Source: Sphingomonas sp. PP-CE-3G-477 (GTDB taxonomy: Bacteria > Pseudomonadota > Alphaproteobacteria > Sphingomonadales > Sphingomonadaceae). Taken from it: 64,000 bases of DNA. The stretch covers positions 186,001-250,000 of the forward strand of contig NZ_QAOF01000002.1 of the NCBI RefSeq assembly GCF_003050745.1, written 5' to 3'. Within the stretch, counting starts at the first letter, position 1, and each line of letters begins with the position of its first letter. Under the pieces are notes generated by a model, which saw nothing but the letters and a program-made list of their open reading frames with translations, did no database searches and was not told the origin of the DNA. The position numbers and the translations under genes are program-made. Of this stretch, positions 18,587-26,975 are shown piece by piece.

Positions 18587-19702
18587 ATGACCGATACGCC
18601 AGACTCCGCCGCTCCCGCTTCGGGCCCCTACACCTACGCTCAGGCCGGCGTTTCGATCGCCGCGGGCAATGCGCTGGTGCGGGCTATCGCCCCGCTCGCG
18701 CGCTCGACGCGTAGGCCGGGGGCGGATGCCGATCTTGGTGGCTTTGGCGGGATGTTCGACCTCAAGGCGGCAGGGTTCGTCGATCCTTTGCTGGTCGCGG
18801 CAAACGACGGCGTCGGGACCAAGCTGAAGCTGGCGATCGAGTGGGACCGTCATGAAGGCGTCGGCGTCGACCTCGTCGCGATGTGCGTCAACGACTTGAT
18901 CGTGCAGGGCGCCGAGCCGCTGTTCTTCCTCGATTATTACGCGAGCGGGAAGCTCGATGCGGCGGTCGCCGAGCGCGTCGTCGCCTCGATTGCGGAAGGG
19001 TGCAAGACCGCGGGCTGCGCGCTGATCGGTGGCGAGACTGCCGAGATGCCGGGCATGTATGCGGATGGCGACTACGACCTCGCGGGGTTCTGCGTCGGCG
19101 CGGTCGAGCGGACCAACGTGCTGACCGGGCGCAAGATCGCGGCGGGCGACGTGATGCTCGGGCTCGCGTCGTCGGGCGTGCATTCGAACGGGTTCTCGCT
19201 GGTTCGCCGGCTGGCGAACGATCGCGGCTGGAAGCTCGATCGCCCGGCGCTGTTCGACCAGGACAAGTTGCTGATCGATCATTTGATGGCGCCGACTCGC
19301 ATCTACGTCGCCAGCCTGCTGCCGTTGCTGCGCGAGCGGCGAATCAAGGGACTGGCGCACATAACCGGCGGCGGCCTGCTCGAGAACATTCCGCGTGTGC
19401 TCCCCGAGGGCGTGCATGCGGTGGTCGATGCGGATGCGTGGGAGCAGTCGCGGTTGATGGCGTTCCTGCAGGCGCAGGGCGCGATCGAGCCGGAGGAGAT
19501 GGCGCGGACGTTCAACTGCGGGATCGGCATGGTCGTGATCGTCGGCGCCGACGAGGCCGAGGCGGTGACCGCGGCGCTGGAGGCGGCGGACGAAACGGCG
19601 TTCACGATCGGGCGGATCGAGACCGGGTCGCATGGCTGTACGGTCCGCGGGTCGGCCGGCACGTGGAGTGCGCGCGAGGACTGGACCGCGACGCATGGCT
19701 GA
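18587..19702 (+). CDS. purM: Phosphoribosylformylglycinamidine cyclo-ligase (AIR synthetase)
   Basis: Fifth step of purine synthesis: ATP-driven ring closure of FGAM to AIR. Starting at ATG 18587, the 371-residue protein shows [11 protein letters not shown], the ATP-binding [28 protein letters not shown] and [11 protein letters not shown], and [15 protein letters not shown]. An upstream in-frame extension lies antisense to the DUF2066 gene and is rejected. The stop overlaps purN by eight bases, so the two purine genes are coupled. The promoter must sit in or beside the start of the divergent DUF2066 gene. Confidence 0.96.
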   Translation: MTDTPDSAAPASGPYTYAQAGVSIAAGNALVRAIAPLARSTRRPGADADLGGFGGMFDLKAAGFVDPLLVAANDGVGTKLKLAIEWDRHEGVGVDLVAMCVNDLIVQGAEPLFFLDYYASGKLDAAVAERVVASIAEGCKTAGCALIGGETAEMPGMYADGDYDLAGFCVGAVERTNVLTGRKIAAGDVMLGLASSGVHSNGFSLVRRLANDRGWKLDRPALFDQDKLLIDHLMAPTRIYVASLLPLLRERRIKGLAHITGGGLLENIPRVLPEGVHAVVDADAWEQSRLMAFLQAQGAIEPEEMARTFNCGIGMVVIVGADEAEAVTAALEAADETAFTIGRIETGSHGCTVRGSAGTWSAREDWTATHG

Positions 19703-20267
19703 CAAGACGCGCGTCGGCGTGCTGATTTCCGGGCGCGGATCGAACATGATGGCGCTCATCGGCGCATCGCGTGCGGCGGACTGTCCGTATGAGGTAGCCT
19801 TGGTCGCGTCGGACAAGCCGGACGCGGCCGGGCTGGACTGGGCGCGGTCCGAGGGTGTGGCGACGTTCGCGCTTTCGCCCAAGGGGTTGGGCAAGCCTGC
19901 GTACGAGGCAGCTATCGATGCAGCGTTGCGCGAGGCTGGCGTCGAGGTCGTTGCGCTGGCCGGCTATATGCGGCTGCTGTCGGACGGGTTCGTCGCGGCG
20001 TGGCGGGATCGGATCGTCAACATCCATCCGTCGCTGCTGCCCAAGTACAAGGGCCTCGACACGCACGCGCGGGCGATCGCGGCAGGCGATGCGGTCGGCG
20101 GATGTTCGGTGCATGTCGTAACCGAGGAGCTCGATGGCGGTGTCGTGCTGGGTCAGGCCGAGGTGCCGATCCTTCCCGGCGACGATGCGGACGCGCTTGC
20201 GGATCGCGTGCTGGTGGCGGAACATGCTTTGTACCCGAAAACCTTGGCGGAGTTCGTGACGCGATGA
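19695..20267 (+). CDS. purN: Phosphoribosylglycinamide formyltransferase
   Basis: Transfers a formyl group from 10-formyl-tetrahydrofolate to GAR, the third purine step. The 190-residue product from ATG 19695 has [14 protein letters not shown] (GAR phosphate loop), the catalytic Asn/His/Asp region with [13 protein letters not shown], and a final [12 protein letters not shown]. It overlaps purM by eight bases and the following YjbR gene by four (ATGA). An alternative start at 19632 inside purM is rejected. Confidence 0.95.
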   Translation: MADKTRVGVLISGRGSNMMALIGASRAADCPYEVALVASDKPDAAGLDWARSEGVATFALSPKGLGKPAYEAAIDAALREAGVEVVALAGYMRLLSDGFVAAWRDRIVNIHPSLLPKYKGLDTHARAIAAGDAVGGCSVHVVTEELDGGVVLGQAEVPILPGDDADALADRVLVAEHALYPKTLAEFVTR

Positions 20268-20629
20268 CCGATCTGTCCCCCCTCGACCGCGTTCGTGCGG
20301 CGGCGCTTGCCTTGCCCGAGACCGAGGAGAAGGTGTCGCATTGCCAGCCGACTTTCTTCGTGGCCGAGAGGCAGTTCGCGCAGTTCCGGGCGGATCATCA
20401 CGGCGATGGATTGACCATGGTGTGCGTGAAGACCAGCGGCACCGATGAACAGGAGACGCTCGTCGAGGCGAACCCAGCCGTGTATTCGCGGCCGGCGTAT
20501 CTTGGCGCGACTGGTTGGGTCGGGATGAATGTTGCCGACGATCCCGACTGGGCGCTGGTCGAGGATCGGATCGCGCGGAGCTGGGAACTGGCGGCTCCTG
20601 CCCGTTTGCTGGAAGCCGGCGGGCGATGA
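20264..20629 (+). CDS. MmcQ/YjbR-family protein
   Basis: Small protein of 121 residues in the MmcQ/YjbR (CyaY-like fold) family, predicted cytoplasmic and often described as DNA-binding. The evidence for that activity is slight. Family hallmarks visible are ALALPETEEKVSHCQPTFFV, KTSG and the GWVGMN turn with a C-terminal SWELAAPARL. Starts and stops overlap purN and the next membrane protein by four bases each, so it belongs to the purine operon. There is no known link to purine synthesis. Confidence 0.8.
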   Translation: MTDLSPLDRVRAAALALPETEEKVSHCQPTFFVAERQFAQFRADHHGDGLTMVCVKTSGTDEQETLVEANPAVYSRPAYLGATGWVGMNVADDPDWALVEDRIARSWELAAPARLLEAGGR

Positions 20630-21231
20630 GTACCGAGACTCCGACCGAACGCCGCGAGGCTGCAGCCACGCGGCGGCGCTGGGTGACGCTAGCCGAGGTC
20701 GTCGCGGTCGCGGGCGTGCTCATTGCCGCGCTGACGCTGTGGACCAACTGGTCAGATCACCGCGCGAACGAGGCGGACAAGATCGCCGCGCAGTCGAGTG
20801 CCGCGCGCGAGCGGTCGCGGATCGATCTGTCGGCGATCGTGCAGGATGGCGGCAGCACGCTGTTGCTGAAGGATGCGCGGCATGACCTTCAGGACGTGAC
20901 GATCACGTTCCCGCGCGCGCTGGGCATATCGCCGCAGCGGCCGCCGGCCGAGCCGATCATTGACGCATCCTGGGTCTCGGCGCCGATGCTGAAGCTGACC
21001 GACGGCGGCTCGGACGATCGCGCGGGGCGGCTGCCGGTGCTGGTCAGTGTGCAGTATTTCGATGGGGACACTACGCGGTCGGCGAGCGGGATCTACGATG
21101 TGATCTGGAAGACGCATGGCCGCCGGATACTGGGTCGCTCGTTCAAGCTTGAGGGACTGCGAGTTCGCCAGCTTGGCGGCGATCAGGCGCGACTCGATGC
21201 GATCTGGGCGAAAGAGAAGCCGGCGACGTAA
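20626..21231 (+). CDS. Predicted single-pass membrane protein, function unknown
   Basis: I do not recognise this family. The 201-residue product (ATG 20626) has a short basic N-terminus, one membrane helix at about 21-43 (WVTLAEVVAVAGVLIAALTL) and a periplasmic or cytoplasmic domain of about 150 residues with alternating strand-like segments (RSRIDLSAIVQ, LPVLVSVQYF, YDVIWKTHG). No catalytic motif stands out. It is last in the purM-purN-YjbR run, coupled by an ATGA. A large palindromic repeat follows its stop. Confidence 0.7.
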   Translation: MSTETPTERREAAATRRRWVTLAEVVAVAGVLIAALTLWTNWSDHRANEADKIAAQSSAARERSRIDLSAIVQDGGSTLLLKDARHDLQDVTITFPRALGISPQRPPAEPIIDASWVSAPMLKLTDGGSDDRAGRLPVLVSVQYFDGDTTRSASGIYDVIWKTHGRRILGRSFKLEGLRVRQLGGDQARLDAIWAKEKPAT

Positions 21232-21250
21232 GTCGCGTACCGCTAAACGG

Positions 21251-21358
21251 CACCACCCCGGCGGAGGCCGGGGTCCAATTGGGGAACGTTGCTAACGGAC
21301 GGCAGCGTTCCGTTACTGCGACCTTTCCAATTGGGCCCCGGCCTTCGCCGGGGTGGTA
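21251..21358. repeat. Palindromic intergenic element (CCCCGGC family)
   Basis: Arms 21251-21282 and 21327-21358 are reverse complements at about 29 of 32 positions. The space between them holds a smaller hairpin, GGAACG pairing with CGTTCC. It separates the end of the purM unit from the end of the GNAT gene (convergent) and may serve both as a terminator. It resembles the 32328 and 32515 elements in its CCCGGC/CCGGG core but is not identical. Confidence 0.82.
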
Positions 21359-21395
21359 GTGGTGCTGTGCAGTGCGGAGCTTTCGCCGGGAAGAC

Positions 21396-21914
21396 TCAGA
21401 CCGCCTTGGCATAGACCGGGTCGTCGTGGAGGGTGGTGCCGACCGTGAACTGGCGGGTGCCGATCACCTTGAAGCCTTGGCGTTCGTAGAAGGCTCGGGC
21501 GCGGGTGTTTTGGTCCCATACGCCTAGCAGGACTCGGGTCCGGCCTGCCGCAGTGGCGTCTTCTAGGGCGCTAGCCATCAGGGCGGCGCCTAGGCCTGAG
21601 CCTTGGGCTTGTTTCAGCAGATAGATGCGGCGGAGTTCGATGTCCGCGGGGCCGGGTTCGATCGGGAAATCGGGTGCCGTGAGCACCGTGTAGCCGATCG
21701 GCGCGTGGCCTGGCTCGTGCTCGGCGAGCGTGACGATCGTCGCGGGATCGGCCAGCCACGTCTCGAACGTGGCGATGCTGTTCTTCGTCGTGCAGTGGGC
21801 GACGATATCCGCCCCCGTCAGCACGGTCGCATAGGTATCGAGAAACGTGGCGGATGCGACGAGCGATAGCGCGGGCGCGTCGCCCGGCTCGGCCCGTCGC
21901 AGCCGCCAGGTCAT
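21396..21914 (-). CDS. GNAT-family N-acetyltransferase
   Basis: 172-residue acetyltransferase of the GNAT fold. The N-terminal strand starts WRLRRAEPGDAPAL. The acetyl-CoA loop lies in LLKQAQGSGLGAALM (about 98-112), and the typical NTRARAFYERQGF follows (about 135-148). The substrate is unknown. The start shares one base with the ndk stop (21914), so it is co-transcribed with ndk. A palindromic element lies at its 3' end. Confidence 0.85.
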   Translation of the reverse strand: MTWRLRRAEPGDAPALSLVASATFLDTYATVLTGADIVAHCTTKNSIATFETWLADPATIVTLAEHEPGHAPIGYTVLTAPDFPIEPGPADIELRRIYLLKQAQGSGLGAALMASALEDATAAGRTRVLLGVWDQNTRARAFYERQGFKVIGTRQFTVGTTLHDDPVYAKAV

Positions 21915-22336
21915 CAGCCGACGATTTCTTCGGGCTTGAAGAAATAGGCGATCTCGATCTCGGCGTTCTCGTCCGAATCCGACCCGTGGACCGAGTTGGC
22001 TTCGATCGACTCGGCGAGTTCCTTGCGGATCGTGCCGGGCTCTGCGTTGGCGGGGTTGGTGGCGCCCATGATGTCGCGGTTGCGCTGCATCGCGTTCTCG
22101 CCTTCGAGAACCTGGACGACGACCGGGCCGGAGATCATGAACGAGACGAGCTCACCGAAGAACGGACGCTCCTTGTGGACCGCGTAGAAGCCTTCGGCCT
22201 GCTCGCGGGTCATCTGGATGCGCTTCGAGGCGACGACGCGCAGGCCGGCTTCCTCGAGCATCTTGGTGACCGCACCGGTCAGGTTGCGGCGGGTTGCGTC
22301 GGGCTTGATGATCGAAAAGGTACGGTTCGCGGCCAT
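21914..22336 (-). CDS. ndk: Nucleoside diphosphate kinase
   Basis: Transfers gamma-phosphate between nucleoside tri- and diphosphates through a phospho-histidine. From the ATG at 22336 the product is 140 residues, normal for bacterial Ndk; a GTG-type extension to 22345 is unlikely. It begins [14 protein letters not shown] and contains [19 protein letters not shown] and the active-site motif NSVHGSDS (His about 117). It lies between holC/pepA and a GNAT gene, and overlaps GNAT by one base. Confidence 0.96.
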   Translation of the reverse strand: MAANRTFSIIKPDATRRNLTGAVTKMLEEAGLRVVASKRIQMTREQAEGFYAVHKERPFFGELVSFMISGPVVVQVLEGENAMQRNRDIMGATNPANAEPGTIRKELAESIEANSVHGSDSDENAEIEIAYFFKPEEIVG

Positions 22337-22410
22337 GATGGTCACGGGCTCCTGTGTTGACGGTAGTTGGATGCGCGGCGCTTAGGCGGGGGACGGCGGT
22401 AAAGCAACGG

Positions 22411-22857
22411 TTATGCCGCCTGCTCCCAGCGGCCGGAGTCGTTCTGCTTCCAGTAGCGGCGTTCGACGTCGTCGCGGTCGGCGAGGGCTTTCCAGGCGAG
22501 GCGGGCTTCGCGGATGGCTTCGTCGTCGAAGATGTGGAAGGCGCGGTCAAAGGTTAGGATAAGGTCACGCCAACGACCGTCTACCACCGCGACGTTGCGA
22601 GCGGCGTTGGCGGGAGCGGTTTCTAGGATATTCTGAGCAATTAGAATGGGTTGGGCGGTGTCGTCGTTGCTGCCGGACTGGGCGTGGGGGAGGAAGCTCT
22701 CGGGAGCGTAGGACCAGAGTAGGCGGTCGAGCCCGACGCGTTGTTCTTCGGGTTCGGCGACGATGAGGAGGCGGCCGCCGGTTTGGACGACGCGCTCGGC
22801 GATGCGCGGGAGGACGCGGTCGAGGGGGCTGGTTAGGTGGTAGAAATCGACCTGCAT
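22411..22857 (-). CDS. holC: DNA polymerase III chi subunit
   Basis: Chi subunit of the clamp-loader complex, which binds single-strand binding protein. The 148-residue product (ATG 22857) has the family's opening VDFYHLTSPLDRVLPRIAE, a Rossmann-like core with LLIVAEPEE, and the C-terminal RDRYWKQN-type motif (RRYWKQ). A strong Shine-Dalgarno AGGGGAG sits five bases upstream, but those bases belong to the edge of a palindromic repeat (22863-22962), which could hide them. Upstream in-frame codons to 22977 run through the repeat and are rejected. pepA lies upstream on the same strand. Confidence 0.9.
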   Translation of the reverse strand: MQVDFYHLTSPLDRVLPRIAERVVQTGGRLLIVAEPEEQRVGLDRLLWSYAPESFLPHAQSGSNDDTAQPILIAQNILETAPANAARNVAVVDGRWRDLILTFDRAFHIFDDEAIREARLAWKALADRDDVERRYWKQNDSGRWEQAA

Positions 22858-22862
22858 ACTTA

Positions 22863-22962
22863 CTCCCCTTTCGCTTGCGGGAGCGGTCGGGGGAGGGCTT
22901 TGCCTCGCTCGACACCGCTCGCGGTTGGCCCCTCCCCTAACCCCTCCCGCAAGCGGGAGGGG
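22863..22962. repeat. Palindromic intergenic element (CCCCTCCCGC family) bearing the holC ribosome site
   Basis: The pepA-side hairpin is CCCCTCCCGC (22941-22950) against GCGGGAGGGG (22953-22962). The inner arms 22885-22897 and 22930-22942 pair at 11 of 13 positions. On the holC side, CTCCC at 22863-22867 can pair with GGGAG at 22879-22883. In the holC message this last hairpin uses the Shine-Dalgarno bases. The same family occurs at 32241-32274 and 41849-41955, with a variant at 30318-30428. Confidence 0.85.
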
Positions 22963-22973
22963 AATTCTTGCGT

Positions 22974-24449
22974 TCAACCCTCGAAGTTGTCCGCTACGAA
23001 CTGGTCGAGCAACCGTACGCCATAACCCGTAGCGCCCTTGTCATGGTTCGTCCCCGGCTTGTCGGACCATACCATGCCGGCGATGTCGAGATGCGCCCAC
23101 TTCACGCCCTCGTCGACGAAGCGCTTGATGAACTGGGCGGCGGTGATCGAGCCGGCGCCGCGGGGGCCGACGTTCTTCATGTCGGCGATCGGCGAGTCGA
23201 TCAGCTTGTCGTAGGCGGGCGACAGCGGGAAGCGCCAGAGCGTGTCGCCGGTGGTCTTGCCCGCCGCGATCAGCTGGTCGGCGAGCGCGTCGTCGTTGGC
23301 GAAGATGCCGCCATTCTCGGTACCGAGCGCGACGATCATCGCGCCGGTGAGTGTGGCGAGATCGACGATCGTGGTCGGCTTGTGCGCTTGCTGCACCCAG
23401 GTGACGCAATCGCAGAGCACGAGGCGACCCTCGGCGTCGGTGTTGAGCACTTCGATCGTCTGGCCCGACATCGAGGTGATGACGTCGCTCGGACGCAGCG
23501 CGGCGCCGTCGGGCATGTTCTCGACCAGGCCCATCACGCCGACGACGTTCGCCTTCGCCTTGCGGCTGGCGAGCGCCTTCATCGCGCCGGCGACGGCGCC
23601 TGCGCCGCCCATGTCCCACTTCATGTCTTCCATGCCCGCGCCGGGCTTGATCGAGATACCGCCCGAATCGAACGTCACGCCCTTGCCGACGAACGCGAGC
23701 GTCGGCGCATCGGCCCCTGCCCCGTTCCACTTGAGTGCGAGGATGCGCGCTTCACGCCGCGAGCCCTGGCTGACGCCGAGCAGCGAGCCCATGCCGAGTT
23801 CGGTCATCTGCGCCTCGTCGAGCACCGTGATCTCGAGCCCGAGACCCTCGACGTCCTTCGTCACCTTCTCGACGAAGCTCTCGGGGTAGACGACGTTCGG
23901 CGGCGACGTGACGAGCCAGCGCGTCAGGTCGAGACCCTCGGTGACGGCGGCCGCCTCGTTCCAGGCCGCATCGGTGCCGTCCGGTGCGCCGGCAATGGTG
24001 ATCTCGGTCAGCGTCGGCTTCGACTTTTCGGCGAGCTTGGTGCGGTACGTGTCGTAGCGCCATGCACGCTGGGCGGCGGCAGCGGCGAAGTGTGCGGCGG
24101 CCTTGGCGGTCGGCGTGGTACCAGCCGAGAGGTCGGCGACTACCGACGTTGCGCCCGAGGTCAGCAGACGTGCGGTGATCGCACCGCCGGCCTTCTCCCA
24201 ATCGGCGATCTCGCCGGCACCGACTCCGACGAGCAGGACCTGGCGAACCGCGCCGTCGACCGGCACGAACAGCTCGACGACCGAGCCTGCTTCACCTGCA
24301 AAGCGTGCCGCAGCTGCTGCGCTGGTCGCCACCGGCTCGACATCGCCACCGATAGCGGTCCACTTGATCTTGGCCACGCCGTCCTTGGCAACGGGGACGG
24401 CGAGGATCGGGGCGTTGGCGGGAACGGTCGGGGCGAAGACGATCTGCAT
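22974..24449 (-). CDS. pepA: Leucyl aminopeptidase (cytosol aminopeptidase, M17)
   Basis: Dinuclear-metal aminopeptidase of family M17 that releases N-terminal residues from peptides. The start chosen is ATG 24449 (MQIVFAPTVP, 491 aa), which has a GAGG site upstream; the in-frame extension to 24779 lies antisense to lptD and is rejected. The C-terminal catalytic domain carries VGKGVTFDSGG, the metal site NTDAEGRL, and LATLTGAMIVALG. The N-terminal domain (about 1-160) is the usual macro-like domain. It is divergent from lptD with 137 bases between. Its stop lies 11 bases from a palindromic element that leads into holC. Confidence 0.95.
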   Translation of the reverse strand: MQIVFAPTVPANAPILAVPVAKDGVAKIKWTAIGGDVEPVATSAAAAARFAGEAGSVVELFVPVDGAVRQVLLVGVGAGEIADWEKAGGAITARLLTSGATSVVADLSAGTTPTAKAAAHFAAAAAQRAWRYDTYRTKLAEKSKPTLTEITIAGAPDGTDAAWNEAAAVTEGLDLTRWLVTSPPNVVYPESFVEKVTKDVEGLGLEITVLDEAQMTELGMGSLLGVSQGSRREARILALKWNGAGADAPTLAFVGKGVTFDSGGISIKPGAGMEDMKWDMGGAGAVAGAMKALASRKAKANVVGVMGLVENMPDGAALRPSDVITSMSGQTIEVLNTDAEGRLVLCDCVTWVQQAHKPTTIVDLATLTGAMIVALGTENGGIFANDDALADQLIAAGKTTGDTLWRFPLSPAYDKLIDSPIADMKNVGPRGAGSITAAQFIKRFVDEGVKWAHLDIAGMVWSDKPGTNHDKGATGYGVRLLDQFVADNFEG

Positions 24450-24586
24450 GAAGAAACCTCGGGAAGCTTTGAACGGTAGGATGGGCTTGGCCCTAAGTTG
24501 ATGCCGCGGGCTTGGCAAAGCAAGGTGGCGGCCTGTCATCTCACGGCGATTGCAGCGGAGCGCCGGTGGTGCGATAGGCGGGCGAT

Positions 24587-26896
24587 ATGGCGGCAAACGG
24601 CTGCCCAGTGCCAAAGGGGTTGGTTCGGATCGTGTTGCGTATCGACCTTTTGACGGGTTGCGCCCTTTCGCTCGCGCTGGCGACCGGACTCGCGGCTGCT
24701 CCTGCGCAGGCCCAGGACTTCCAGAACCGCCCGGTCGCGCCACCGGTGCCCGAAGCGCCGGTCGCCAATGCGTCGCCAACGACGCCGGCCGAAGACCAGG
24801 TGCAGTTCAGCTCGACCGCGCTGGAATACAACACCAACACCGATATCGTCACCGCGACCGGTGAAGTCCGGATGTTCCGCCAGGGCAGCCGGCTGCGCGC
24901 CGACAAGGTCGTGTGGAACCGCAAGACCGGCAAGGTCGTCGCGACCGGCAACATCGCGGTCACGAATCCCGAAGGCGACATCGCGTACGGCGACGAGATC
25001 AACCTGACCGATTCGCTGAAGGACGGCGTGGTCGACAACATGCTCGTCGTGCTCGAACAGGGCGGACGCCTGGCGGCCGAGCAGGGTACGCGCGAAACCG
25101 ATGGTACCGTCAATCTGAAGACGGCGGCCTACACGCCGTGCAGCGTTACCAACACCGCCGGTTGCCCTAAGGAGCCGACGTGGAAGATCACCGCGGTCCG
25201 CGTCACCTATCGCCCCGAGCGCAAGCGCATCTTCTACAAGGGCGCGCGGCTTCACCTGTTCGGCCTGCCGAGCCTTCCGCTGCCCGAATTCTCGAACCCG
25301 GTCGGTGGCGGCAGCGATAGCGGCCTGCTCTCGCCTAACGGAGGCTATAGCCGCGTCAACGGCGTCGAAGTCAGCGTCCCCTATTACTGGAAGCTTGCCC
25401 CGAACCAGGGGCTGGTCATCACGCCGCATATCTACAGCAGCGTGCTGCCGATGGCGCAGGTCGATTATTCCGCACTCAATTCCAAAGGCGCGTTCAAGGT
25501 ACGCGCCTACGCGACCGAAAGCCGGCGCAGCGACGACCTGACGACCGCCACCCCGACCGACACCAGCATGGCGTTTCGCGGCTACATCGACGGCATGGCG
25601 CGCTATCAGTTGACGCCGAACTGGACCGCGAGCGGGTCGCTCCGCCTGACGACCGACCGCACGTTCCTGCGCCGCTACGACATTTCGCGCGACGACCGGT
25701 TGCGCACCACCGCGAGCCTGGAGCGGATCGACGACAGTAGCTATTTCTCGTTGAGCGGCTGGTACGCGCAGACGTTGCGCGTCAACGACAAGCAGGGGGA
25801 CCAGCCGATCGCGCTGCCTCAGATCGATTATCGCAAGCGGTTCGACGACGGCCTCGTCGGCGGGCGGTTCCAGCTCCAGCTGAACACGCTGGCGCTGACC
25901 CGCACCGATGGCCAGGACACGCAGCGCGCGTTCGCGAGCCTGCAATGGGATCTGCGCCGCTTCACGAACTGGGGCCAGGAGGTCACGTTCACGGCGTTCG
26001 CACGCGGCGATCTGTATAATAGCAACGAGATCGGTTCCTCGATCCCTAGCTATCAGGGGTTCGGCGGCTTCCGCCAGCGCGCGATCGGTGCGGCTGCGGT
26101 CGATGTGAAATGGCCGTTCATCGGTACGTTCCTGGGCGGTACCCAGCGCTTTACGCCACGGGTGCAGTTCGTTGCGGCACCGAAGGTCGCCAACCTATCG
26201 CTTCCGAACGAGGATTCGCGCGCCGTCGATCTCGACGACACCAACCTGTTCTCGCTCAACCGCTTCGCGGGCTATGATCGGTTCGAGGATTCGTCGCGCG
26301 TCACCTATGGTGGCGAATGGGCGCTGGACCTACCGGGCATCACCTTCACCACCAATGTCGGCCAGAGCTATCGTGTCGACAAGCGGCCGACGATCCTGCC
26401 AGACGGCACCGGGCTCAGCGATCGGTTCTCCGACATCGTCGGGCGCAGCGAGCTTCGGTTCCGCGACTTCGTGTCGATCGTCCACCGCTACCGGCTCGAC
26501 AAGGACGGCTTCGCGATCCGCCGCAACGAGGTCGACGCGACGATCGGATCGCGCGCCACCTATGTGCTGGTCGGCTATCTCAAGCTCAACCGCAACATCG
26601 ATCCTACGATCGAGGATTTGCGCGACCGTGAGGAAGTCCGCGTTGCGGGGCGCGTGCAGTTCGCACGGTTCTGGTCAGCGTTCGGCTCTGGCGTGGTCGA
26701 TCTTACCAACGCATCGGAGGATCCGCTGTCCCGCAGCGACGGCTTCACGCCGATCCGCCATCGTCTTGGCGTGCAGTATGAGGACGATTGCCTGCGTCTC
26801 GGCGCGACATGGCGGCGGACGTACAACGACACCGGCGACGCGCGTAAGGGCAACAGCTTCCTGTTGACGCTGGCCTTCACCAACCTCGGCCGCTAA
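24587..26896 (+). CDS. lptD: LPS-assembly outer-membrane protein LptD
   Basis: Outer-membrane beta-barrel that places lipopolysaccharide in the outer leaflet. The 769-residue protein has a signal peptide (LSLALATGLAAAPAQAQ, cleavage near 43) and a periplasmic jellyroll (about 70-200, VQFSSTALEYNTNTDIVTATGEVRMFRQ pattern). The long barrel domain ends LLTLAFTNLGR, with an aromatic-rich C-terminus. Two cysteines (PCSVTNTAGCP) follow the jellyroll, and a lone Cys (EDDCLRL) lies near the C-terminus. The ATG at 24587 is 14-20 residues before the usual start of the signal peptide, so a slightly later start is possible. It is first in the lptD-surA-pdxA-rsmA series. Confidence 0.94.
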   Translation: MAANGCPVPKGLVRIVLRIDLLTGCALSLALATGLAAAPAQAQDFQNRPVAPPVPEAPVANASPTTPAEDQVQFSSTALEYNTNTDIVTATGEVRMFRQGSRLRADKVVWNRKTGKVVATGNIAVTNPEGDIAYGDEINLTDSLKDGVVDNMLVVLEQGGRLAAEQGTRETDGTVNLKTAAYTPCSVTNTAGCPKEPTWKITAVRVTYRPERKRIFYKGARLHLFGLPSLPLPEFSNPVGGGSDSGLLSPNGGYSRVNGVEVSVPYYWKLAPNQGLVITPHIYSSVLPMAQVDYSALNSKGAFKVRAYATESRRSDDLTTATPTDTSMAFRGYIDGMARYQLTPNWTASGSLRLTTDRTFLRRYDISRDDRLRTTASLERIDDSSYFSLSGWYAQTLRVNDKQGDQPIALPQIDYRKRFDDGLVGGRFQLQLNTLALTRTDGQDTQRAFASLQWDLRRFTNWGQEVTFTAFARGDLYNSNEIGSSIPSYQGFGGFRQRAIGAAAVDVKWPFIGTFLGGTQRFTPRVQFVAAPKVANLSLPNEDSRAVDLDDTNLFSLNRFAGYDRFEDSSRVTYGGEWALDLPGITFTTNVGQSYRVDKRPTILPDGTGLSDRFSDIVGRSELRFRDFVSIVHRYRLDKDGFAIRRNEVDATIGSRATYVLVGYLKLNRNIDPTIEDLRDREEVRVAGRVQFARFWSAFGSGVVDLTNASEDPLSRSDGFTPIRHRLGVQYEDDCLRLGATWRRTYNDTGDARKGNSFLLTLAFTNLGR

Positions 26897-26975
26897 GCCC
26901 GCGTTCAGCTACTATGGGGCAAACCGCGCCGGATATGTGCCGTCATGGCAATGACGGTGCGGATTACGGCGTGCG

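Noticed and set aside
18525..18588. ATG at 18588 as start of the DUF2066 gene
   Set aside because: It would overlap the divergent purM start and place 21 non-signal residues before a clear signal peptide; the GTG at 18525 fits better.
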